The notes: generated by a model from the letters alone, not told the origin. Counted from the first letter of the stretch, positions 1 to 8,821 are shown. The stretch is DNA of 64,000 nucleotides from Streptomyces sp. NBC_01317 (GCF_035961655.1 NZ_CP108393.1:5875001-5939000), one strand, 5' to 3'. Numbers and translations are program-made.

Positions 1-2
1 CG

Positions 3-431
3 ACCACGACCGCTCTCGCACGTCTCGGAGACCCGCAGCCCCTGCTCGACTTCATCGAACGCTCGATGGCCGATGACGACACCGCCGAGACCGCGAACCT
101 CAACTACTGGGCGTATTGGCTGGGCGTCTCGCCCCTGCCGCAGGCGAACGACGGCTTCATGCGGAGCCGGGTACCCCCGGGGTGGGAGCCTCCGTCACTC
201 CTGCGCTCGTTGGTCGAGGGTCTTCATCAGGCACCCGGCTATGTCGACCTGTACGTGCACTCCCTCTGGGCGCTCGTGACGGCCCACAAGTGGCTCCCTC
301 TCGTCTCGCCCGATCTGGCCGTCCGGCTTTGCGAGCAGACTGGGGCACTGCTCGACGGCTGCCGGATCTCACCGCGTTCAAGGCGGGAACTCAGTGAGGT
401 GCACTACGTTCTACGCGACCACCGCAGGTGA
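3..431 (+). CDS. C-terminal fragment of unidentified protein (cut by window edge)
   Basis: The reading frame is open from base 3 through a Met at 66 to the TGA at 429-431, so the true start lies before the window. About 142 residues are visible. They are mostly helical, with a Trp/Tyr-rich stretch (NLNYWAYWLG) and no membrane segment or catalytic motif. I associate this type of C-terminus with Streptomyces DNA-binding regulators whose N-terminal helix-turn-helix would lie upstream, but that part is not visible, so the role is inference. It ends just before the HD-domain gene, which suggests translational coupling. Confidence 0.7.
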   Translation, partial: TTTALARLGDPQPLLDFIERSMADDDTAETANLNYWAYWLGVSPLPQANDGFMRSRVPPGWEPPSLLRSLVEGLHQAPGYVDLYVHSLWALVTAHKWLPLVSPDLAVRLCEQTGALLDGCRISPRSRRELSEVHYVLRDHRR

Positions 432-448
432 AAAGGGAGGCGCACGAC

Positions 449-1027
449 ATGGCGGAAGACACGGATCAGGCGAAGGGCACCGCAGGATTCCTGTTCGAGA
501 TGGGCATGCTGAAGCGGGCCAAACGGTCCGGGTGGTGGATCGCCGGCGTCAAGGACCCGGAGACCATCGCCGAGCACTCCTTCCGTGTCGGCCTCATCGG
601 TTCGGTCCTCGCCATGATGGAAGGCGCCGACCCGGCGAAGACGGCGCTGCTCGGTCTCTGGCACGACACGCAGGAGACGCGCGTCAGCGACATCCCTCAC
701 ATTGGCCGCCGCTACCTCGACGCGGCATCGAACGAGAAGGTGACCGCGGACCAGGTGTCGGCGGCGCACCCGGCGGTGCGAGCGGGGGCTCAGCGGATCG
801 TCGAGGAGTACGAGACGGGCGACTCCCTGGAAGTCATCTGTGCGCACGACGCGGACAAACTCGAGTGCCTCATCCAGGCGGTCGAGTATCGCGAGCAGGG
901 CTGCGCGAACGTTCAGGGATGGATCGACAGCAGCCTTGAGAAGCTCAAGACCGCCTCGGCTCAGGCGCTTGCCGAGGCCGCCTTGAACATGACCTCGGTG
1001 GAATGGCAGAAGACGTACCTGTCCTGA
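449..1027 (+). CDS. HD domain protein, YfbR-like nucleotidase family
   Basis: This is a predicted metal-dependent phosphohydrolase of about 192 residues, the usual size for YfbR-like 5'-deoxynucleotidases. The HD signature is complete: His43 in AEHSFRV, His72-Asp73 in LWHDTQE, and a later Asp in AHDADKLE. I chose ATG 449 because an AAAGGGAGG Shine-Dalgarno at 432-440 sits 8 bases upstream. The longer GTG start at 428 would overlap the upstream stop and place that site inside the gene. Family members dephosphorylate deoxynucleoside monophosphates; the substrate here is not known. It follows the truncated gene with almost no gap. Confidence 0.85.
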   Translation: MAEDTDQAKGTAGFLFEMGMLKRAKRSGWWIAGVKDPETIAEHSFRVGLIGSVLAMMEGADPAKTALLGLWHDTQETRVSDIPHIGRRYLDAASNEKVTADQVSAAHPAVRAGAQRIVEEYETGDSLEVICAHDADKLECLIQAVEYREQGCANVQGWIDSSLEKLKTASAQALAEAALNMTSVEWQKTYLS

Positions 1028-1192
1028 CCGGCTGCGAGCCGCCAAGAAGAAGGACCCCGGACGGTGCTCGTCCGGATGTTCACGGGTACGGTACGGGCCC
1101 GAACGGCATGAACAGGGCGGGAACGGGCATGACGTCAGGCGCGTCATGGCAGGCAGTACCGCATCACACCACCTCGGGGAGGACTCACCATC

Positions 1193-1768
1193 ATGGGCGT
1201 CACGCTCGCCAAGGGAGGCAATGTCTCCCTCTCCAAGGCCGCACCCGATCTCACCCAGGTGCTGGTCGGTCTCGGCTGGGACGCGCGCTCCACCACCGGA
1301 GCGCCCTTCGACCTGGACGCCAGCGCACTCCTCTGCCAGTCGGGCCGGGTGCTGGGCGACGAATGGTTCATCTTCTACAACAACCTGACGAGCCCGGACG
1401 GCTCCGTCGAGCACACGGGCGACAACCTGACCGGTGAGGGGGACGGCGACGACGAATCGCTGCTGGTCGATCTCTCCAAGGTGCCGGCCCACTGCGACAA
1501 GATCGTTTTCCCGGTGTCCATCCATGACGCCGACAATCGCGGGCAGACTTTCGGTCAGGTCAGCAATGCCTTCATCCGGGTGGCCAACCAGGCGGACGGG
1601 CAGGAACTCGCCCGGTACGACCTGAGCGAGGACGCCTCCACCGAAACCGCGATGATCTTCGGCGAGCTCTACCGGTACGGCGGTGAATGGAAGTTCCGTG
1701 CGGTAGGGCAGGGGTACGCGTCCGGTCTGCGGGGCATCGCTCTAGACTTCGGGGTCAACGTTTCGTAA
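1193..1768 (+). CDS. terD: TerD family protein
   Basis: A 191-residue protein of standard TerD length. It opens with the family pattern [15 protein letters not shown] and ends with the conserved [19 protein letters not shown] block. Acidic loops such as [12 protein letters not shown] are the Ca2+-binding elements known in this family. TerD proteins belong to the tellurium/stress (Ter) system and are thought to act near the membrane with TerC-type proteins; the exact reaction is unknown. ATG 1193 follows GGGAGG. The next gene, 50 bp downstream on the same strand, is a DUF475 membrane protein, so the two probably form an operon. Confidence 0.93.
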   Translation: MGVTLAKGGNVSLSKAAPDLTQVLVGLGWDARSTTGAPFDLDASALLCQSGRVLGDEWFIFYNNLTSPDGSVEHTGDNLTGEGDGDDESLLVDLSKVPAHCDKIVFPVSIHDADNRGQTFGQVSNAFIRVANQADGQELARYDLSEDASTETAMIFGELYRYGGEWKFRAVGQGYASGLRGIALDFGVNVS

Positions 1769-1818
1769 AGCAGAGCTCTGCGCGGGGGAAAACCTCGTAA
1801 AACCAGATGGGGTAGCCA

Positions 1819-2967
1819 GTGATCCTGAAAACCTTTGGCTGGTCGTTCGCCATCACGGCGGTCGGCCTGGCCTTCGCGGCCTGGCAGTGGGGGTGGGAGG
1901 CGTTCGGGATCGTACTGATCCTGTCGATCCTCGAAATCTCCCTGTCGTTCGACAACGCGGTCGTCAATGCCGGGATCCTGAAGAAGATGAATGCCTTCTG
2001 GCAGAAGATCTTCCTCACCGTGGGCATCCTCATCGCGGTGTTCGGCATGCGGCTGGTGTTCCCCGTCGTCATTGTCGCCATCAGCGCCAAGGTCGGTCCC
2101 ATCGACGCGGTGCAGCTCGCGCTCGACGATCCCGACCGTTACAAGGACCTCGTCACCGACGCGCACCCGGGCATCGCCGCCTTCGGTGGCATGTTCCTGT
2201 TGATGATCTTCCTCGACTTCATCTTCGAGGACCGGGACATCAAGTGGCTCGCCTGGCTGGAGCGCCCGCTGGCCAAGCTCGGCAAGGTCGACATGCTGTC
2301 CGTCTGCGTCGCGCTGATCGCCCTGCTCGGCACCGCGCTGACCTTCGCCACCCACGCCCACACCAGCACCGGCACCCAGGACAAGTCGGCCACCGTCCTG
2401 CTCGCCGGGGTCGCCGGACTGATCACCTACCTCGTCGTCGGCGGACTCTCCTCGTTCTTCGAGAACCGCCTGGAGGAGCAGGAGGAGCAGGAGCACGAGG
2501 CGGAGGAGAAGGCCCGGGCCGAGGGCAAGGAGATCTCCGCGATCGGCCTGGCCGGCAAGGCCGCGTTCTTCCTCTTCCTCTACCTCGAAGTCCTCGACGC
2601 CTCCTTCTCGTTCGACGGGGTCATCGGCGCCTTCGCCATCACGAACCAGATCTTCTGGATGGCGCTCGGCCTCGGCATCGGCGCGATGTACGTCCGGTCG
2701 CTCACCGTCTACCTGGTCCGCCAGGGCACCCTGGACGACTACGTCTACCTGGAGCACGGCGCGCACTACGCGATCGGTGCGCTCTCCGTGATCCTGCTGG
2801 TCACCATCCAGCACTCGATCAACGAAGTGATCACCGGACTTGTCGGGATTGTTCTGATCGCCGCCTCCTTCTGGTCCTCCGTGCGCCGTAACAGGGCGCT
2901 GGAGGCCGCGGGCGGTGACGAGGACCGCAAGGATCCGGACGAGGACAAAACAGCGGTCAGCGTCTGA
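1819..2967 (+). CDS. DUF475 family integral membrane protein (TerC-like)
   Basis: A 382-residue polytopic membrane protein of the DUF475 family, related to TerC. Two similar halves are visible, each with an acidic motif in a membrane helix: LEISLSFDNAVVNA near residue 40 and EVLDASFSFDGVIGAF near residue 265. Such SFDN/SFDG motifs are typical of TerC-type proteins and suggest metal handling. A charged Glu/Lys-rich cytoplasmic loop lies between the halves at about residues 215-240. The start is GTG 1819. It is adjacent to terD on the same strand, which agrees with a TerD-TerC type membrane complex (inference from the family). Confidence 0.93.
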   Translation: MILKTFGWSFAITAVGLAFAAWQWGWEAFGIVLILSILEISLSFDNAVVNAGILKKMNAFWQKIFLTVGILIAVFGMRLVFPVVIVAISAKVGPIDAVQLALDDPDRYKDLVTDAHPGIAAFGGMFLLMIFLDFIFEDRDIKWLAWLERPLAKLGKVDMLSVCVALIALLGTALTFATHAHTSTGTQDKSATVLLAGVAGLITYLVVGGLSSFFENRLEEQEEQEHEAEEKARAEGKEISAIGLAGKAAFFLFLYLEVLDASFSFDGVIGAFAITNQIFWMALGLGIGAMYVRSLTVYLVRQGTLDDYVYLEHGAHYAIGALSVILLVTIQHSINEVITGLVGIVLIAASFWSSVRRNRALEAAGGDEDRKDPDEDKTAVSV

Positions 2968-3077
2968 TCCGTACCTGATCCGTACCTGACCCGCGCGGGA
3001 CCCGTGCTCCGGTGAGCCCGTGGTGAGCCCGGGCCCGCCGGGTGTGGCAGGACGGGGAACGAGGGAACGCTCCGGAC

Positions 3078-3113
3078 GGGGCGGCCGAGAGGCGGAAGCC
3101 TCGCGGCCGCCCC
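3078..3113. terminator. Strong hairpin, probable terminator after DUF475 gene
   Basis: A GC-rich hairpin with arms GGGGCGGCCG and CGGCCGCCCC, one mismatch, then GAGGC/GCCTC closed by a GGAA loop, followed by GTTGTCC. It lies between the DUF475 stop and the next Ter gene start at 3163, so it probably ends the terD-DUF475 transcript. Confidence 0.65.
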
Positions 3114-3162
3114 GTTGTCCGGTGGGGTGCCGGTGAGTCGACGACGAAGTTTGGGGTGGGAC

Positions 3163-3903
3163 ATGGCGTTCTGGGACAACCTGTGGCAGGGGGGACGCGC
3201 TTCGCAGTTCGATTCGGGGAGTTCGCACACCAACTCCATCGAACTGACCAAGCGCCGCCCGTCGGTCTCGCTCTCCAAGCAGGGCGCGGCGGCGGGCAAT
3301 CTGCGGGTGAACCTCTCCTGGCGGATGCGTACGTCCGACATCGGCGGCCGCTCCAAGCAGAGCGGCCAGCTGCTGCGCCACCCCCTGAAGTTCTTCCAGC
3401 CCGAGGTGGTGCAGGCGCACACGCAGGGGTTCGTCAACGTGGACCTCGACCTGGGTTGCATGTACGAACTGACCGACGGCAGCAAGGGCGTGGTCCAGCC
3501 GCTCGGCGGCTTCTTCGGCGACCTCAATGCGGCGCCGTACATCAAGCTCAGCGGTGACGACCGGTTCGGCGGCTCCTCGGGCGAGACGATCTTCATCAAC
3601 CTCGACCACCGCGAGGAGATCAAGCGGCTCCTGGTCTTCGTCTACATCTACGACCAGACGCCGGCCTTCGACCGTACGCACGCCACGATCACGCTCTATC
3701 CGAGCAACGGCCCCCGCGTCGAGATCGAACTGGACGAGCACGCGCCGCAGGCCCGCTCCTGCGCGGTCTTCTCACTGGAGACCGTCAAGGGCGAGCTGAT
3801 CGTGCGGCGCGAGGTGAAGTTCGTCTACGGCTTCCAGGCGGAGCTGGACCGGCTGTACGGCTGGGGCCTGCAATGGGGACGCGGCTACAAGACGAAGACC
3901 TGA
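3163..3903 (+). CDS. TerA/TerF-type tellurium resistance family protein
   Basis: A soluble protein of about 246 residues related to the TerD superfamily. A leader with FWDNLWQGGRASQFDSG is followed by a TerD-like beta-sandwich region: RPSVSLSKQG, then VNVDLDLGCMYELTDG and an acidic SGDDRFGGSSGE loop. The C-terminus (VKFVYGFQAELDRLYGW) is typical of the TerA-like group. ATG 3163 is preferred because family members begin MAFWDN; the frame stays open upstream to 3115 without family similarity. The gene has a terminator hairpin in front and is convergent with the next TerD gene. The function is presumed to be Ter-complex stress signalling; no enzymatic motif is seen. Confidence 0.85.
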   Translation: MAFWDNLWQGGRASQFDSGSSHTNSIELTKRRPSVSLSKQGAAAGNLRVNLSWRMRTSDIGGRSKQSGQLLRHPLKFFQPEVVQAHTQGFVNVDLDLGCMYELTDGSKGVVQPLGGFFGDLNAAPYIKLSGDDRFGGSSGETIFINLDHREEIKRLLVFVYIYDQTPAFDRTHATITLYPSNGPRVEIELDEHAPQARSCAVFSLETVKGELIVRREVKFVYGFQAELDRLYGWGLQWGRGYKTKT

Positions 3904-3944
3904 GCATGTCCCCCGTACGGAGACCCCGGCGCACCCCGGGGTGT

Positions 3945-3972
3945 GTTCCTCAGCTCCTAGGAGCTGAGGAAC
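3945..3972. terminator. 28-bp perfect palindrome, bidirectional terminator containing a stop codon
   Basis: The 14-base arms GTTCCTCAGCTCCT and AGGAGCTGAGGAAC meet with no loop base between them. The palindrome lies between two convergent Ter genes. The TAG stop of the minus-strand TerD gene (3957-3959) is inside it, so the last residues of that protein are encoded by one arm. Confidence 0.65.
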
Positions 3973-4841
3973 TGGGGGCCCATCGGGGGCAGCCGGAAAT
4001 TCGGGTCGGGGGCGGGGGCGGCCGCCGCGGCGGGCTGCGGATATCCGTACGCGGGCTGCGGCGACGCCGCCGGCTGCGGATAGCCGTATCCGGACGGGTC
4101 GCCCGCGGCGGGCTGGGGGTAGCCGTACGCGGGCGGCTGGGACGGCAGCGGCGGCTGCGGTACGTACGCGGCGGGGGCGGGCGGCTGTACGGCCGTCACG
4201 GGCCCCGGCCCCGGCCAGGCGGCGGTCGCCTGGTCGTCGGGGGAGGGCGCGGCCGGCTCAGGGGCGGAGTCGGCCGGATCGGCCGTGTCGTCCACGGAGA
4301 CGCCGAACGCCGTGGCCAGGCCGATCAGACCGCTCAGATAGCCCTGCCCCACCGCCCGGAACTTCCAGCCGTCCCCGCGCCGGTACAGCTCGCCGCAGAT
4401 CACGGCGGTCTCGTCGCCGGTCTCCGGCTGCACGTCGAACACGGCCAGCGGCTCGCCGTCGGTCACCTGGGCGTCGTACAGCAGGATCCGCAGGTCACGC
4501 ACCTGCCGGAAGGTGCCCGCGTCCTCCCCCTCGTCGTCGCAGGACGCCGCGAGGACCACCTGGTCCACCGTGCGGTCGAGCGCGCCGAGGTCCGCCTCGA
4601 CGGAATCGGTCAGCCCCTCGCTGACCTGCTTCTTGGACAGCCTTCTGACCAGCCCGGACGGATGACGGGGCTGGTTGTAGAAGACGAAGTCGTCGTCCGA
4701 ACGCACCCGGCCGTCGGTCCCGAGCAACAGGGCCGAGGCGTCCACATCGGGCACTCCGGTGCCCGGGGACCAGCGCAGCACGGCCCGTACGGCGGTGGCG
4801 TCGAGCGGGACGTTCGAGCCCTTCAGCATCGCGTGCGTCAT
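3957..4841 (-). CDS. TerD family protein with long Pro/Ala/Tyr-rich C-terminal tail
   Basis: About 294 residues. The first ~185 form a TerD domain, with LKGSNVPL at the N-terminus, FVFYNQPRHPSG in the middle and the conserved [24 protein letters not shown] near the end. The remaining ~110 residues are a low-complexity tail with repeated PAYGYPQPA units. Start choice: ATG 4841 (MTHAMLKG) follows an AGGCAGG site by about 9 bases; ATG 4850 and 4832 are in frame alternatives. It runs divergently from the CitE-like gene and convergently with the TerA-like gene. The tail is unlike other Ter proteins here and may mediate protein contacts (inference). Confidence 0.9.
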   Translation of the reverse strand: MTHAMLKGSNVPLDATAVRAVLRWSPGTGVPDVDASALLLGTDGRVRSDDDFVFYNQPRHPSGLVRRLSKKQVSEGLTDSVEADLGALDRTVDQVVLAASCDDEGEDAGTFRQVRDLRILLYDAQVTDGEPLAVFDVQPETGDETAVICGELYRRGDGWKFRAVGQGYLSGLIGLATAFGVSVDDTADPADSAPEPAAPSPDDQATAAWPGPGPVTAVQPPAPAAYVPQPPLPSQPPAYGYPQPAAGDPSGYGYPQPAASPQPAYGYPQPAAAAAPAPDPNFRLPPMGPQFLSS

Positions 4842-4955
4842 GCGGGTCATCCTGCCTTCCCCAGGGCAGTAGGGACAACGTGGGGCCGCCCTCCATGTCC
4901 AGGACACAGCCACGAAGCGGACGAGTTACCTGGATTTCACGCACACGGGGAACTC

Positions 4956-4982
4956 TTGACACCTGTCCATACGTACTATTAC
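4956..4982 (+). promoter_or_regulatory. Possible promoter for the CitE-PRTase-HAD operon
   Basis: A consensus -35 hexamer TTGACA (4956-4961) is followed after a short 15-base spacer by TATTAC (4977-4982), 45 bases before the ATG at 5028. The spacer is shorter than optimal, so the assignment is tentative. It lies in the divergent gap between the tailed TerD gene and the CitE-like gene. Confidence 0.35.
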
Positions 4983-5027
4983 CGGCCACATGTCCAACCG
5001 GCCACACCGGCAGTACGGGGGATCCAC

Positions 5028-6191
5028 ATGCGTCATTTCGGGCATATCCCGCCCACTGCCCGCGAGGGCCTCTTCCATCAGGAGCCGTGCGAGTTCACCG
5101 CCGACTCCCCGGCACGCATCATGTCGGCCGCCCTCGGGGCGACGCTCTACAGCCCGGCGACGCGCCCGCGCCTCGCCGACGACGTGATCAAACAGCACCG
5201 CTCCGGAGTGGTCTCCATGGTGCTCTGCCTGGAAGATTCCATCGATGACTCGGAGGTCGAGGCCGGCGAGGACAACCTCGTCCGGCAGTTCGCCGATCTT
5301 GACACACGCGGGGACGAACTGCCCCTGCTCTTCATCCGCGTCCGTGAACCGGAGCAGATTCCGGACCTCGTGGCGCGGATCGGACCCGCCGCCGGGCTGC
5401 TGTCCGGATTTGTACTCCCCAAGTTCACCGCCGAACGCGGCACCCCCTTCCTGGAAGCGATCACCGATACCGAGGAGCGCACCGGCCACCGGCTCTTCGC
5501 CATGCCCGTCCTCGAATCGCCCGAGCTGCTCCATCTGGAGACCAGGACCGAGACGCTCACCGGCATCGCGGGGGTCGTCGACAAGTACCGCGAGCGGGTC
5601 CTGGCACTGCGCCTGGGCGTCACCGACTTCTGCTCGGCGTACGGCCTCCGGCGCTCGCCCGACATGACGGCGTACGACGTACGGATCGTCGCCGGGATCA
5701 TCGAGGACGTCGTGAACGTCCTGGGCCGCGCGGACGGTACGGGCTTCACGGTCACCGGCCCCGTCTGGGAGTACTTCAGGACGCAGGAGCGCATGTTCAA
5801 GCCCCAGCTGCGCCGCAGCCCCTTCCAGGAGGGGCGCGCCGAGGAGCTGCGTACGGCCCTGATCGAGCACGACCTGGACGGGCTGCTGCGCGAGATCGAG
5901 CTGGACCGGGCCAACGGGCTCCAGGGCAAGACCTGCATCCATCCCTCGCACGTCCTGCCCGTGCACGCGCTGTCGGTCGTCAGTCACGAGGAGTTCTCGG
6001 ACGCGCAGGACATCCTGCGGCCCGAGCGGGGCGGGGGCGGTGTGCTGAGGTCGGCGTACACGAACAAGATGAACGAGGTGAAGCCCCACCGCGCGTGGGC
6101 CGAACGCACCCTCCAGCGCGCCGAGGTCTTCGGTGTCGCGCGCGAGGACGTCGGCTTCGTGGAGCTGCTCACCGCCGGCCTCGCGGAGTGA
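5028..6191 (+). CDS. HpcH/HpaI aldolase / citrate lyase beta-like protein (Ter-linked)
   Basis: A 387-residue TIM-barrel enzyme of the CitE/HpcH family. Visible motifs are VSMVLCLEDSIDD (metal/CoA-side acidic residues), GFVLPKF, and RLGVTDFCSAYGLRR, with the C-terminal GKTCIHPSHV typical of CitE-like lyases. It would make or cleave a C-C bond next to a carboxylate; the substrate is unknown. ATG 5028 follows a GGGGGA site. The next gene starts at or just after its stop and is the PRTase fusion, then HAD. That arrangement matches the Ter-associated biosynthetic module predicted from comparative genomics to make a nucleoside-like metabolite. Confidence 0.9.
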   Translation: MRHFGHIPPTAREGLFHQEPCEFTADSPARIMSAALGATLYSPATRPRLADDVIKQHRSGVVSMVLCLEDSIDDSEVEAGEDNLVRQFADLDTRGDELPLLFIRVREPEQIPDLVARIGPAAGLLSGFVLPKFTAERGTPFLEAITDTEERTGHRLFAMPVLESPELLHLETRTETLTGIAGVVDKYRERVLALRLGVTDFCSAYGLRRSPDMTAYDVRIVAGIIEDVVNVLGRADGTGFTVTGPVWEYFRTQERMFKPQLRRSPFQEGRAEELRTALIEHDLDGLLREIELDRANGLQGKTCIHPSHVLPVHALSVVSHEEFSDAQDILRPERGGGGVLRSAYTNKMNEVKPHRAWAERTLQRAEVFGVAREDVGFVELLTAGLAE

Positions 6192-6200
6192 GCGAAGCGC

Positions 6201-6245
6201 CGGAATCCACAGGGCCGGAATCCACAGGGCCGGAATCCACAGGGA
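6201..6245 (+). repeat. Three 15-bp tandem repeats
   Basis: Three head-to-tail copies of CGGAATCCACAGGGC (the last base differs in the third copy) lie between the CitE-like stop and the preferred ATG of the PRTase fusion. If translation starts at GTG 6188, they encode ESTGP pentapeptides. Confidence 0.85.
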
Positions 6246-6262
6246 AGGAAGCGATCCCCGGA

Positions 6263-8821
6263 ATGGTGTGGTCGGGTACATGGGTCGCCGAACGGCTGGG
6301 AGTCGAACTCGCGGGTGGTGTCGCGGACGATCCCGCCGGCGCTGAGAACCTGCGGGATCTGCTCGGTCTGGCCCTGCGGCGCAACCCCAAACGGGCGCAC
6401 CTCCTTGTCTCGAACGTCCTAGGCAAACACGTGCCGCAGCACCCCGGACTCGTATACGGCACGGGTGTCGCCCTCGGCGAGCGGGTCCGTACGCTCCTCG
6501 GCCCCGACGTCGCCCGCGCGCTGGTGCTCGGGTACGCGGAGACCGCGACCGGTCTCGGTCACGCGGTCGCGGACGGGGTGCGGGACGCGCCGTATCTGCA
6601 CTCCACCCGACGTCCTGTGCCGGGTGTCGCGCGGGCGGGCGGCTTCGAGGAGTCGCATTCGCACGCGACCTCGCACCTGCTGCTGCCGGAGGACCCCGAG
6701 GCGTTCGCCGGGGACGGTCCGCTGGTGCTGGTGGACGACGAGTTCTCGACCGGGAACACCGTCCTGAACACCATCAGGGCCCTCCACGAGCGCTATCCCC
6801 GCTCCTGGTACGTGATCGTGGCCCTGGTCGACATGCGCTCGGCGGCGGACCAGGGGCGGCTGGCGGAGTTCGCGGGGGAGATCGGGGCGCGGGTCGACCT
6901 GATAGCCCTCGCCTCGGGCACGGTGGTGCTGCCGGAGGGCGTGCTGGAGAAGGGGCAGGCGCTGGTGGCGGAGCACGAGGCGGAGGTGCGGGCTGCGGCT
7001 GCGGCCCTCGGGTCCGCCGCCGGTGACTCTCGCGCCGCCTCCGGTGCCGGTACGCCGGGCCGCCCGGTGACCCGGGTCGATCTCGGCTGGCCCGAAGGGC
7101 TGCCCGACGGCGGCCGGCACGGCTTCACCCCCGCCCACCGCGCCCGGCTGGAATCCGCCCTCCCCGGCATGGCGGCCACCCTCGCCGCCGAGCTGGGCGG
7201 CGCCAGGAACGTGCTCGTCCTGGGCTTCGAGGAGCTGATGTACGTGCCGCTGCGGCTGGCCCAGGAGCTGGAGCGGACCCTGCCCGCCCCCGCCGAGGTG
7301 CGGTATTCAACGACCACCCGCTCGCCCGTCCTGGCCGTGGACGACCCCGGGTACGCGATACGGACCCGGCTGGTCTTCCCCGCGCACGACACCGCTGCCT
7401 TCCCGGCCAACGAGGCAGGCGAGGGCGCCGACGGGCGCGGCGACCGGTACGCGTACAACGTCGCGGGCGGCGGCTTCGACGCCGTGGTCGCGGTGGTCGA
7501 CTCCCTGGCCGACTCCGCCGAACTGCACGGCCCCGGCGGCCTGTTGGCCCGCCTCGCGGCGCACGTCCCGCGTGTGGTGCTGGCCGTGGTCCCTACGTAC
7601 CTTCCCGTGCCCGCGTACGTCGCTCCGCCCCCGTACGTCCCCCCACCCGTGAACCACCCCGAACGGCAGGAACGCCCCATGCTGCCCGAACCCCTGCGTG
7701 GCCCCGCCTTCTCCTCGTACGCGGCCGACGAGGTCGGCTGGCTCCTCCAGGACCTGTCCGACGTGGAGTTGGAGGCCCCCACGGAGGAGCGGGAGGAGGC
7801 GATACAGAGCGGTGGCGCGCACTACGCCGAGTCCCTCCCCGTCGAGTACCAGCCCAGCGACCAGTACCAGGAGCTGTTCAAGGCCGCCCTGGAGACCTCG
7901 GCCGCCCGGATCGCCCGCGCCGTCGGCACGGTGACGGAGACCGTCCTCGCCGAGCGCTCGCCGCGCCCCGTCCTGGTCTCCCTGGCCCGCGCGGGCACCC
8001 CCGTCGGCGTCCTGATGCGCCGCTGGGCCCAGCACCGGCACGGCCTGGACCTGCCGCACTACGCGGTGTCCATCGTGCGCGGCCGGGGCATCGACGCCAA
8101 CGCCGTCCGCTGGCTGGCCGCCCACCACGACCCGGCCGACGTTGTGTTCGTCGACGGCTGGACCGGCAAGGGCGCCATCACGCGCGAACTGGTAGACGCG
8201 CTGGGCGCGTTCGAGGGCTTCGACCCCGAGATCGCCGTCCTCGCGGACCCGGGCGGGTGCGTACGGACGTACGGCACCCGGGAGGACTTCCTCATCCCCT
8301 CCGCGTGCCTCAACTCGACGGTCTCCGGCCTGATTTCCCGTACGGTCCTCCGCTCCGACCTGGTCGGCCCGGACGACTTCCACGGCGCGAAGTACTACCG
8401 CGAACTCGCCGGCGCCGACGTCTCCGGGTTCTTCCTGGACAGCGTCGCGGCCCGCTTCGACGAGGTCGTGCCCGCCGTGGACGCGGAGGTCAAGGAACTG
8501 CTCTCGGCGGACCGCGCCCCCACCTGGGAGGGCTGGGCGGCCGTCGAGCGCATCAGCGAGGAGTACGGCATCCACGACGTGAACCTGGTGAAGCCTGGCG
8601 TCGGGGAGACAACCCGGGTGCTGCTGCGCCGCGTTCCCTGGAAGATCCTGGCCAGGACCGGCGCGGGGGCGGACCTCCACCATGTCCGGCTGCTCGCCGA
8701 GCAGCGCGGGGTGCCGGTGGAGGAGGTGGAGGGGCTGCCGTACACCTGTGTCGGTCTGATCCACCCGCACTTCACGCGGGGCGCGACGGGTGCGGACGGC
8801 AAGGCGGTGGCGGCGCGGTGA
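6263..8821 (+). CDS. Fused phosphoribosyltransferase-TRSP and StiP/PRTase_1-PELOTA protein
   Basis: A predicted 852-residue fusion of two normally recognisable units. The N-terminal unit is a PRTase with the PRPP-binding motif LVLVDDEFSTGNT at about residues 154-166, followed by a TRSP-type region (about 270-450) with GWPEGLPDGGRHGF. After a Pro/Tyr-rich linker, the second unit (from about 474, LRGPAFSSYAADEVGWLLQDL) is a StiP/PRTase_1 domain with FVDGWTGKGAITREL near 627, ending in a PELOTA-like RNA-binding domain (about 773-845). No stop separates them. Start: ATG 6263 has AGGGAAGGAAG upstream; GTG 6188, overlapping the previous TGA, is an alternative. Likely role: attaching a ribose-phosphate to a base-like acceptor in a Ter-linked pathway (inference from the family). 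Confidence 0.88.
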   Translation: MVWSGTWVAERLGVELAGGVADDPAGAENLRDLLGLALRRNPKRAHLLVSNVLGKHVPQHPGLVYGTGVALGERVRTLLGPDVARALVLGYAETATGLGHAVADGVRDAPYLHSTRRPVPGVARAGGFEESHSHATSHLLLPEDPEAFAGDGPLVLVDDEFSTGNTVLNTIRALHERYPRSWYVIVALVDMRSAADQGRLAEFAGEIGARVDLIALASGTVVLPEGVLEKGQALVAEHEAEVRAAAAALGSAAGDSRAASGAGTPGRPVTRVDLGWPEGLPDGGRHGFTPAHRARLESALPGMAATLAAELGGARNVLVLGFEELMYVPLRLAQELERTLPAPAEVRYSTTTRSPVLAVDDPGYAIRTRLVFPAHDTAAFPANEAGEGADGRGDRYAYNVAGGGFDAVVAVVDSLADSAELHGPGGLLARLAAHVPRVVLAVVPTYLPVPAYVAPPPYVPPPVNHPERQERPMLPEPLRGPAFSSYAADEVGWLLQDLSDVELEAPTEEREEAIQSGGAHYAESLPVEYQPSDQYQELFKAALETSAARIARAVGTVTETVLAERSPRPVLVSLARAGTPVGVLMRRWAQHRHGLDLPHYAVSIVRGRGIDANAVRWLAAHHDPADVVFVDGWTGKGAITRELVDALGAFEGFDPEIAVLADPGGCVRTYGTREDFLIPSACLNSTVSGLISRTVLRSDLVGPDDFHGAKYYRELAGADVSGFFLDSVAARFDEVVPAVDAEVKELLSADRAPTWEGWAAVERISEEYGIHDVNLVKPGVGETTRVLLRRVPWKILARTGAGADLHHVRLLAEQRGVPVEEVEGLPYTCVGLIHPHFTRGATGADGKAVAAR

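Noticed and set aside
1669..3741. A 690-residue minus-strand open frame.
   Set aside because: It covers the DUF475 and Ter genes antisense, with no domain or ribosome-binding site.
1193..4841. A classical tellurite-resistance terZABCDE operon.
   Set aside because: TerB and TerZ/E-type genes are not visible, and DUF475 stands in for TerC. The set fits the biosynthesis-linked Ter type better.
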